NCBI RefSeq assembly: GCF_030272615.1
Contig: NC_081405.1
Location: forward strand, 575,533,752 to 575,593,751
Direction: 5' to 3'
DNA: 60,000 nt
DNA from: Cryptomeria japonica
Taxonomy: Eukaryota > Streptophyta > Pinopsida > Cupressales > Cupressaceae
A program made the position numbers and the translations under genes. The notes under the pieces were generated by a model. It did no database searches and was not told the DNA's origin. It saw nothing but the letters and a program-made list of their open reading frames with translations. Shown piece by piece: positions 24,553 to 33,019 of the stretch. Every line of letters starts with the position of its first letter. Positions within the stretch are counted from its first letter, which is position 1.

Positions 24553-24810
24553 AAAGCATTGCCCGACTCTTTTTGCCAGCTTCCCAATGTGAATTCACTA
24601 TGATTTTGGTTTTGGAAGAGTTGCAAAAGGATCCGTGGGCAGCGCAGATGGATGCAAGAGTTACACGTTACACTGCACTGCTCTCAGCATAGCCATGGGG
24701 CTGGTTGGGGCTTGTGTATTTGGCACTACTGCCAAAATTATGCTTTTCATTGGTGGACCTCTACCCAAGGTTCTGGCAATGATGAATCTCTATTCAAGGT
24801 AGGAAGATTG
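24553..24810 (+). pseudogene. SEC23-like: Captured fragment of SEC23 (COPII coat protein)
   Basis: In frame with the upstream isomerase fragment it reads LFLPASQCEFTM and LEELQKDPW. After a frame change near 24650 it reads LHCTALSIAMGLVGACVFGT and AKIMLFIGGP, and after another near 24770 STQGSG. These match, in order, the conserved middle of SEC23: the RFLLPASECEFT block, LEELQKDPW, the CTGVALSVAAGLLGAC helix, and ARIMxFxGGPCTQGPG. Known role of SEC23: GTPase-activating subunit of the inner COPII coat at ER exit sites. Only about 80 codons are present, with no introns and two frameshifts, so it cannot make a functional protein. Confidence 0.8.
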
Positions 24811-24841
24811 CTTACATTTCTTCATAGAGGAAGAATCAACA

Positions 24842-24994
24842 TTTAGAGGGAGTTTGACATATCGTCAGAACTAACCTTGGATGAAGAGATCAAAAGGTTG
24901 ATATTTTCTTCAAAGGGAGCTTTTTTTTAGCTTTAGAGGGAGCCTATCATTTCAGCTTCAGAGGGAGCCTAACATTTCATGTTTAGAGGGAGCC
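24842..24994 (+). repeat. Cluster of PPT-like GAGGGAG words
   Basis: AGAGGGAG or AAAGGGAG occurs at about 24845, 24912, 24935, 24959 and 24984, the last three about 24-25 bp apart, each in a TTTAGAGGGAGCC context. The same core forms the real polypurine tract at 25902-25910. Confidence 0.6.
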
Positions 24995-25019
24995 ACGTCA
25001 TCATGAAGATTTGGTTAAT

Positions 25020-25700
25020 GCATTTTTCTTTGTGATGGAGAAATTTGAGGTGAAAGTCCTTGTTAATGAGTTCTTCTCTATGAGAGAGAAGTTTGAGGTG
25101 AAATCCCTTGTTAATGAGTTCTTTTCCTATGAGAATTTGAAGGTACAATCACTTGTTAATGCATTCTTCTTTGGGAGAAGTTTGAGGTGAAAGCCCTTCT
25201 TCCACCCTCTGGAAGTAGGTATGGTGGATCCACACTCTTTGAGTAGGCATGGTGGAGATACATTCTTCTTTGTGAGAGAAGTTTGAGGTTTTAGCCCTTG
25301 TTATGCATTTTTCTCTGTGAGAGAAGTTTGAGGTATCAGCCCTTGTTATATATTCTTCTCTGTGAGAGAAGTTTGAGGTATCAACCCTTGTTGTGCATTC
25401 TTCTTTGTGAGAGAAGTTTGAGGTTCCAACCCCTGTTCCACCCTCCACAAGTAGGTATGGTGGATCCACCCTCTGTGAGTAGGCATAGTGGAGATGCATT
25501 CTTCTCTGTGAGAGAAGTTTAAGGTTTCAGCCCTTGTTATGCATTCTTCTCTGTGAGAGAAGTTTGAGGTATCAGCCCTTCTTATGCATTCTTCTCTGTG
25601 AGAGAAGTTTGAGGTATTAGCCCTTGTTGTGTATTCTTATCTGAGAGAGAAGTTTGAGGTTCCAACCCTTGTTCCACCCTCTGTGAGTAGGTAGGGTGGA
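25020..25700 (+). repeat. 45-bp tandem hairpin repeat array
   Basis: Units of 45 bp with the core CTTCTCTGTGAGAGAAG (7-bp stem, GTG loop) and the tail TTTGAGGTATCAGCCCTTG occur at phase positions 25271, 25316, 25361, 25406, then 25507, 25552, 25597 and 25642. The two blocks of four are separated by a spacer with paired GTAGGTATGGTGGATCC and GTAGGCATGGTGGAGAT words, which also precedes the first block, giving a higher-order repeat of about 237 bp (25201 and 25438). More diverged units start near 25020. The minus strand is open with a 15-residue repeat because 45 is a multiple of three; it is not a credible protein. Confidence 0.85.
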
Positions 25701-25901
25701 TGTCATGTGAGAGACTCCATGACATAGCATTTGTGTGTATTCACCCTCTACGAGTAGCCATTGTGGTCAAAGATCATGATTAGGTGATATGCTATCACGA
25801 TGAGGTGATAAGCTTCTTTCATTCACATGAGTGTAGTCATTATGTTAGTAATCGATGAGGTGATGTGACTTGTAGAGATTAAGAAGGATTCCTCCCTATC
25901 T

Positions 25902-25910
25902 AAGAGGGAG
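25902..25910 (+). promoter_or_regulatory. Polypurine tract
   Basis: AAGAGGGAG immediately before the 3' LTR start TGTTGATG, the primer for plus-strand synthesis. Confidence 0.85.
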
Positions 25911-26440
25911 TGTTGATGATATAGCGTCGGTAGAAATCCTATAGGATGACTCAACAAGATCAAATGTGTGAATGTCCTATTGGCCTTACACATTTGATGA
26001 ATCTATCAACTTATATTAATCCTTTAATATCTTTATTAAGTCACATATGCATTATCGTGTTTAATGATTAAACATACATTATTGAGTTTGACTTATCGGA
26101 TTTGTTTCAAAGGGGCCGAATTTTGGTTAAAGTTCACCACCCCTCATTTGAAGGCATGTGATGCTTCATGAAGGTCGTGCCTCCTTGATGAGAGCCAAAT
26201 CTTGGATATCTCCTTTCGATGGATATATATGGATGTTGTCTTCCCTTTATGGAACTGAGATCAGACAGGAAGTTTGATCATAATCAGGCAGATCGAATTC
26301 ATTTACAAGTAGATCAATTGATGGTGACAAATTTATGTAGTGTGCTTGGGGGTTATGATAAGAGCTTATCGTCTATGGGTGGGAAGGCCAAAAATTTGAT
26401 TTTTTCCTATGGTTAACGAGCACTACCTCAAAACTCAATA
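25911..26440 (+). repeat. 3' LTR of the gene-carrying element
   Basis: 530 bp, direct repeat of 23227-23756, followed by the target duplication GGGTT. Confidence 0.9.
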
Positions 26441-26533
26441 GGGTTCTTTAATTGAGTGAATTCTTTTTTGTGGGGAGGGGGGTTCTTGTCTAATTATGCC
26501 TCCCTTTTCTTTTTGTTCTTTCATTTTGTTTCT

Positions 26534-26749
26534 ATGAGTTCTCCTAAATTTCCACTTTTAACTCCACATAACTATCTTTCATGGAAAAATCATGTATGGA
26601 GTAAGCTAATAGAAAAATGATCAACTCACTATAATGATCAAACTATTATAATGCTAGTTGATCCTAATGCTCACATGGAATGGCTCACTAAAAATATTAT
26701 GGCTATTGGCACATTGAGTAATTATATATCAAAGGATAGAATCTATTAA
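26534..26749 (+). pseudogene. Ty1/copia gag N-terminal fragment
   Basis: 71 codons with one in-frame TGA read LTPHNYLSWKNHVWSKLIEK and then LVDPNAHMEWLTKNIMAIGT, matching the start of copia gag proteins (the L-x-x-x-NY-x-x-W motif). It has been separated from any LTR by the insertion at 23227-26440. The rest of the element is not visible. Confidence 0.6.
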
Positions 26750-26869
26750 CAAGTAGTACCAATATTTTTTCCTTAAATCATCCATAAACCTTAGCATTAC
26801 TTAACATGGTGATAACCTTTCCCAAATTAAGGTTTGATCTATTAAATTTTTCTACCGAATTTAATTACA

Positions 26870-27050
26870 ATGTATAAGTAGTATTCCTTGACTAAATGAT
26901 ATCTACATGTTTATAGGATAATGCATCAAATTCCCTAGAACGATATTTAGCCCCATTGTTAGATCTTAATATTTTTATCTTCTCATGTCACTGTCTCTTA
27001 ACTAAGGCCTTATAAAAACTTTAGATTTAGAATGCATAAAATAAACTCAA
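26870..27050 (-). pseudogene. Ty1/copia integrase fragment
   Basis: The minus strand reads ILRSNNGAKYRSREFD, matching copia integrase ILRSDNGGEYxSxEFD around the second catalytic Asp, which here is Asn. In-frame stops follow. It is a short relic, in opposite orientation to the gag fragment at 26534. Confidence 0.55.
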
Positions 27051-27064
27051 GTGCTTCTCAATAA

Positions 27065-27379
27065 TATTGGAGTGAATTACTATTTACTCTATGTTTATGT
27101 TACTTAGGCATTAATCATTTAGCTGCTAGGAAAATATTATTTAATATTTACAAAGTAAATTGATATTTGTACTGGGAAAGTTAGACTTTACCTACTCCCT
27201 ACCTACCCTCACATCCTATTGAGACACATAACATGATCCTATGTTATCTTATCTCAAGTTATTTCCTTTTTATGCAAGGCCCATGTAAATTGTTGATCAT
27301 CTCAATATCTCATTATCATCAGTATTTATCATAAAATATTATTCTCTTCATTCGAAGGTTATATTACTATTATTCGTAC
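27065..27379 (+). repeat. Copia-type LTR, left part, split by the hAT insertion
   Basis: Aligns in the same orientation with 41253-41608: TTGGAGT...TATTTACTCTATG, CTTAGGCATTAAT, AAAATATTATTTAATATTT, TTTACCTACTCCCTACC and TATGCAA occur in the same order. Similarity stops at 27379 and resumes at 39578-39601 with TGGAGTGGACTCTTTTCTCC, completing the LTR to its CAACA end. The first bases read TATTGGAG for TGTTGGAG. Confidence 0.7.
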
Positions 27380-27785
27380 CAGAGAGTTTTTTAGTGGTGA
27401 ATCTTTGCCAATTGGTGAATTATGTGTGAATAGTCGGGGGCAAAATCATGGTCAAATCGCCTGGAATTTTGGGGTTAACCTGTGCACTATAGAATCTAGC
27501 TTCACCATTGACCACATACTGTTGACGTGCATGCCCATAATATTCACTTGGAATCACTCGGACATGGGTATTAGATCACCTTGATTATTCACTAGCAATA
27601 GTAAAACGACCACGTACCCAGGACCTAATTTGCCAATGGTAAATTACATGTTCATTGCATGCGTCGGCCAAATTCACCAATATTAAATAAAACATTATAA
27701 GCATTCAAGGACCCATTTCGCCTTGCTTAAATTAAATGTTTATTGCATGCCCGTGCAATTCGCCAAAAATGCAATCATGGATTGC
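27380..27785 (+). repeat. Left subterminal region of the hAT element
   Basis: Contains repeated AATTYGCCAA-like words in both orientations (TTGCCAATTGGTGAATT at about 27406, AATCGCC, AATTTGCCAATGG, AAATTCACCAATATT, ATTTCGCC, AATTCGCCAAAAATG). The same word family recurs at 39141-39540. Confidence 0.5.
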
Positions 27786-27793
27786 TATAAATA
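27786..27793 (+). promoter_or_regulatory. TATA box upstream of the hAT transposase
   Basis: TATAAATA in GCTATAAATACAC lies 291 bp before the transposase ATG and downstream of the subterminal motifs, a likely transposase promoter. A GTGAGT at 28003 could be a 5'-UTR splice donor, but no suitable acceptor is clear. Confidence 0.5.
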
Positions 27794-28076
27794 CACTATT
27801 TCTTACCCTCTTTCTTACAATTTGTTCGTGTCTGACTAGTAAATTGGGAGCTCTCGGAATCTCGAGTCTCGATTCGCATTCCGCAAATTGAGTTGGAAAG
27901 TCAAAGTTCATTGTAGGGTAGAGGGCCAGAGTTACAATCCTGCAACATAGGCCCATGCATTCATTCCTGATTCCTAATTTAGAGAATTGAGAAGGCATAA
28001 AGGTGAGTAATCATTTCTTCATACTTGATAGTATTAGTTTTAACTTTTAATTCATAGTGAGAGGTCAAGACTCAAG

Positions 28077-30871
28077 ATGTCAGAGTCATACATGGGTGAG
28101 ACTTCTCAGGGTGGTGAAGGGATTGGGATGTCAGACAAGGGTAAGACTCCTCAGGGCAGTGAAACTGAAGGGATTGGGAGGCCATCAAAGCGCCCAAAAC
28201 TTAAACTTAAAGATAGTACCATAAAGTCTTTTTTTGGAATTGGCAAAGTTTCTAGTCCATCAACTTGTGGAGTTGCAAAACCCATTCACAGTAGCTCACC
28301 ACCACCAGTACCATAAGGGGGGATTGTCATTGAATTAAATGCATCAAATGAGGATGACAATACCGACACGACAGAAGATGTTCTAAGGGATACACACAAT
28401 GAGATACCATTGGTGAATGCAAATGCTAGTACTGATGATGATGTTGGTAGGAAGAAAAGAAAAAGAAAAGTAAAATTGGGGCGAGAGTGGGAGATGACAA
28501 GGAGTTTTAAGATTGATTGGATAGCAAAGTACCCATTCATTGAACTGGTCCCAAACAATGCTAAACAACCAACAAAATGCAGGTGTAAGATTTGTAGCTG
28601 GAAAACCAAAAGAGAGAAGAAGATGCAGCTAAAGCTTGACACCATAGAAAAGCATATTGGTAAGGTTTATGAAAAAAAAATCAAAGGTGGAAAGGAAACA
28701 TGAGTAGTAAGATGGAAATCAAAGGAAGAATGTCTTCATGTTAAGTATGTCACAGAATATGAAGAGCATAACCACAAAATGACACAGATTCATAATAGTG
28801 GATTTGGAAATACAATCAAGGCTGGGCTTGAACATGCAACCAAAGATGCAAACCTAGCAAAGACTATTCAGATGAGTGTGGTTTTTCATATTATGTCAAG
28901 AGGGCATCCTATGAAATATTTCCTAGAATTTAGTAATTTATTATCTTTTTTGAATGTTCCTCACTATCCTATGTCACATTGGTCAATAAACGCTGGATGA
29001 GAAATGGCAAACTATCTCGCTGAGGTGAAAAAGGAAAATTTACAAGAGAGTGTAAAAGAGTCAAATTTCATTTCATTATCCATAGATGAAGTTACTGCAG
29101 TAGATAACACTGCTTGGGTTTGTATGCATGTGTATACTATAAAAGAACACGTCCGCCGAGCTCATCTACTCTGTGCTCATAAAATGAGGGGCAATTCAAC
29201 AACAAAAAATTTATATTTGGAAGTTAAGAAAGATTTGAATGAAATTGCTGGTTTGGATGACTTGACAATTGCCAAGAAGTTGGTGTGTGTTGGAGTTGAT
29301 GGAGCTGTAGTAATGCAAGGTCAAAGGACTGATCTTTGCGCAAGATTACAAACTAGTATTTCACCATACATGGTTGGCATTCACTGCATGGCCCATTGAA
29401 TAAATTTAGCATATAGAATTGTAAGCAATTTCCCTACAGTGTCAAAAGTTGAAGATCTGGTCCACGAGCTCCACTCATACTTCTGCCGAAGTCCTAAATG
29501 TTTTGCAAAATTTTAGATTTTTGCTGAGGGAGTAACAGGAGGAAATAAGCTTCTTAGGGATGTTGAGACCAAATGGATCTCCTTGCATGGACCAGCGGAA
29601 TGAGTTCTAATAGAATATCAATCCTTTATCAGACTAATGTATGAGTAACACCTCACAGTAGACAAAGCTCCGGATCTCTTACATAAGTTAAGTGATATAG
29701 AGACTCTGTTAACTTTAGCTAGTCTTCTCCCCATGCTGGATTCAATGAACAAACTTGTTAAGAAATCCCAAGACAGAACTATGTATATCAATGAGTATAG
29801 CACTCTATGTAAAATGACATGCTTGAGCCTAGATGGTCTATATTCAGATCTAACAGGGCGAAGCCCAAGTTTTTTTAGGTGGTAGATAATTACAGATTTG
29901 AATCATGCTAAAATTTTTTTACATTTCAATACAAAAAATGAGTTATGTGTCTTTGTAAAAGGATTTCAGATACCAATGCACCAATCTAAGATGGGCAAGC
30001 GAGGCAGAGCACTACCAGTTAAAAAGGAAGATTTTGACAGGATTGTTAAATCTATTAGTGATAATTTGAAGTCAATTGCATATGAACTTTCAACTGAGAT
30101 TCAAGAAAGATTCCCTCAAGAAGAAATACTTGAAGCCATGGTTGTGTGTATGCTCAATTTTGGCATTCAATTGGAGATAATCCAAATGATGCAAAGATGT
30201 ATCATAAAAAACTAGAGGAATTGATATTGACATTTTCAAAAGATGCATATTGCAATGGACAGCCAATAGAAGGAATTTTAAATTCAGATCATCTTAGAAA
30301 ACAATGTAAACAATTTGCATTGGTTATGAAATAGCAATTAGTTAACTTGGAGAATCCATTTGAACCTGGATCAATCACAAGGCTTTGGAAAAGGATAGAT
30401 CAAAGTGAAGCATTGCGTATTGCAATACCAGAATATTTGAAACTTGTTGATTTATGTCAAACAATGATATTGGGGTCGGTGGAAGATGAGAGAGTTTTCA
30501 GTGCATTAGGGATTTTGAAATCAAAGATTAGAAACAAATTAGATAAGAATTTGGAAACTTTCTTGAGGTTGTTTGTAACCCAGTATAATGTTAGAGATTT
30601 TCCATATGATAGGGCACTGGCAATCTGGAATTCCATGCATGATAGACGAGGGGTGTGCAACACTTTAAAAGCTGGTGGTGCTACTACTAGTGCTAGTGCT
30701 AAGACAAATGAATATGATGGATCGTAGACTCAGAGTCAACATGAAGACGAAGACATTTTTGAATACCCGACTCAGAATGAAGATGAACCTGTTAGTACTA
30801 GTCAATTTCTGGATCTTGAGTCCATTTGGGATATAGAAGCCTTAGATAGTCGGACTGAATCACTGAAGTGA
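28077..30871 (+). pseudogene. hAT-superfamily transposase, broken
   Basis: One frame from the ATG at 28077 to about 30150, then a shifted frame to TGA at 30869; about 930 codons. Features in order: nuclear-type basic patches (GRPSKRPKLKLK; GRKKRKRKVK), a short Cys-rich zinc-binding segment (KCRCKICSWK, about 28572-28601), catalytic-core signatures SIDEV (Asp at 29085) and VGVDGA (Asp at 29298), the hAT CxxH motif CMAH (29385-29396), and the C-terminal dimerisation block (SVEDERVFSALGILKSKIRN, about 30475-30535). The layout resembles the long hAT-like proteins related to ZNF862/KIAA1586. Premature stops at 28314, 28701, 29000, 29397, 29514, 29601, 29646, 29882, 30332 and 30725 plus the frameshift make it dead. 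Several stops fit CGA to TGA or CAG to TAG changes. Confidence 0.8.
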
Positions 30872-31371
30872 ATTAGCAGTTAGTTTATAGGTATTTATAA
30901 ATATACTACAATTCTTGAGTCATATTACAATTTCAATTTGCAAAATTGTAATACTATAGTTGTCATTGATGATTTTTGATACTGTATTCCTTGAATTTGT
31001 CAATCAGAAGTAGAACGGATACTTATTTCATATTTTTAATTGTGAATTTGAATTATTACTAAACGATTGAATTATTAGTAAATTGGTATTTGGTTCCACA
31101 TTATGTAACATGTTGAACATGAAATGCAACAAATTTGTGTCACAAGATCCATAAAATTATTCATATTGCATAACTATTACTGCTAGAACCTTTGTTACCT
31201 TTCTACTGTTCTACATTAAATGCTTAAAATGATCTTCATGGCGATTACGGTTTTGTATTTGTTTTTTGTCTTAGTTGGCTAGTAAACCAAAGTTGTCATG
31301 CGTTGAAAATCTAAGTTGTCCTATATTTATTTGTCCATGTCAACGTTCAGTGTGGTCAAATGGTTGGTCAG
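30872..31371. other. 3' flank of the transposase
   Basis: AT-rich DNA with no recognisable gene, leading into the CG-motif array. Confidence 0.5.
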
Positions 31372-32900
31372 ACATGTTTAATGGTTATCGCTACCTCGCA
31401 GGTCCTTTATTATCAAGTCAGATTAAGTTGCGAGCTTGCGACTACTAGGAGATTTTAGTTTTCGCTAGCTCACAAGATGTTTTGCACTTGACCATTTTAT
31501 GTTGCGAGGTTGTGACGGGGTGTGATTTTATGTTGTTGCATGGTCATGAGGTGTTCGTGGTTAAGTCATTTTAATTTGTGATCATCCGATGTAGTCGGTA
31601 TCACAACTTAGTTGGTTTCACCGCTTGCTCGTAGGTTTTGAAGTTGTTTAGCATTTTAAGTTGTGGTCTGGCGACAGGTAAGTTTTGGTCTAATTTTGTG
31701 GTCATCGCATGCTCGCGGGTTTGTAAGTCTTAAGTCAAAAAGTGTTGCGAGCATGCGATGGCGGTTAAGTGCCTTGTTATCGCGGGATCACAAGAGTTTA
31801 AGTCAAGTTAAGTTTCGAGTTGCGAGCTTGTGATGAAATAAGTTATTTTGTTAGATCAATGGCTATCTCTCACTCACGAGATTCTATGAGGATTCGTAAA
31901 AGGGGTTGCAAGCTTGCGATTAAGCGGATTTGGTAGCATTGTCGCTAACTCACCAATTCCTTTCCTGATTATTATAACTAGTTGAGTGTGAGATTAAAGA
32001 TGGGGATTGACATGTGGACTTGTTTGTTGGGTTCTGTAAAAGTTTTGACATGATCGAGCTGATATTTTGACATTTGTACAATTGCATTAATGTATTCTAT
32101 TAGTTTAATTGAATTAATGCCACACTAGCTAGTTCATGCAAGTGTGGCAGTTAATGAGACTTGGTCACTTGAGAGAAGTGACGGCGCCCAAATACCATTT
32201 TATGTTGCGAGGTTGAGACTGGGTGTGATTTTATGTTATCGCAATGTCGTGAGGTGTTCACAATTAAGTCATTTTAATTTGTGATCATGCGATGCGGTTA
32301 AGTCGCTTGCTCGTGGGTTTTGAAGTTGCTTAGCATTTTAAGTTGCAATCTGGAGACAGGTAAGTTTTGGTCTGATTTTGTGGTCATTGCATGCTCACGG
32401 GTTTGTAAGTCTTAATTCAAAAAATGTTGCGAGCATGCGAAGGTGGTTAAGTGTCTTGTTGTCATGGGATTGCAAGGGTTTAAGTCAAGTTAAGTTTCTA
32501 GTTGTGAGCTTGCAATAAAATAAGTTGTTTTGTTAGATCAACAGCTGTCGTTCACTCGCAAGATTATTTGAGGATTCATAAAAGGGGTTGCGAGCTTGTG
32601 ATTAAGAGGATCTGGTAGCATTGTTGCTAACTCACTAACACATGGACTTGTTTGCTAGGTTCCGTAAAAGTTTTGAATGCCAATAACCAATCAAATAGAA
32701 GGGCATGAATTCAAATTTCGCTCGAGTACTTCAGTTTGAAGTTTGATTTAATGTCATTATGCCACAGTAGCTACTAGCTTGTTCATGCAAGTGTGGCAAT
32801 TAATGAGACTTGAGACTTGAGAGAAGTGACGGTGCCCAAAATTCAAATCATAAATACCATAAATTGCATGATCGAGATGAGGTTTTGTATAATTGTATTA
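31372..32900. repeat. Array of alternating-orientation TGCGAGCTTGCGA motifs, with a 700-bp tandem duplication
   Basis: Words of the type TTGCGAGCTTGCGAC and their complement TCGCTAGCTCGCAAG alternate every 40-60 bp (for example 31430, 31464, 31504, 31623, 31707, 31744, 31815, 31908, 31942), many with CG changed to TG or CA. The block 31491-32191 is repeated as 32192 to about 32840: both copies start ACCATTTTATGTTGCGAGG and end in a TGCCACA...AAGTGTGGCA hairpin followed by GAGAGAAGTGACGG. It lies directly upstream of the ORF at 33020, so it may be its leader or promoter region. No coding sequence. Confidence 0.75.
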
Positions 32901-33019
32901 ATGCATTCTATCTTCGAGGTAATCCATTGAATTGAGCTTTGCCACAACGTTGGAGAATTCAGAGTGTTGGGTGTGAGAAAATTTCAGAAAATTGGTTAAG
33001 TTTTTCTCCTGCAGCTAAA

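Larger units (their letters stand above)
23227..26440 (+). mobile_element. Complete non-autonomous LTR retrotransposon carrying host gene fragments
   Basis: All structural hallmarks are present. GGGTT target duplications stand at 23222-23226 and 26441-26445. LTRs of 530 bp begin TGTTGATGATATAGCG and end CAACA or CAATA, and agree at roughly nine bases in ten. The primer-binding site follows directly at 23757, and a polypurine tract (AAGAGGGAG) lies before the right LTR. The 2.15 kb interior encodes no gag, protease, RT or integrase. It holds a broken fusion of plastid-type glucose-6-phosphate isomerase and SEC23 coding sequence, then a block of PPT-like words and a tandem hairpin array. It must have moved with proteins supplied by another element. 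Confidence 0.9.

Noticed and set aside
25149-25522. Open frames on both strands through the 45-bp array, with a 15-residue repeat (TSNFSHREE...)
   Set aside because: The repeat length is a multiple of three, so open frames arise automatically; there is no start context and no continuity into neighbouring sequence.
25261-25690. CRISPR-like appearance of regularly spaced hairpin repeats
   Set aside because: The units are contiguous 45-bp tandem copies with no variable spacers, inside a plant LTR retrotransposon.
28003-28057. Possible 5'-UTR intron (GTGAGT ... TAG) before the hAT transposase
   Set aside because: At 55 bp it would be shorter than usual plant introns and the acceptor context is weak.
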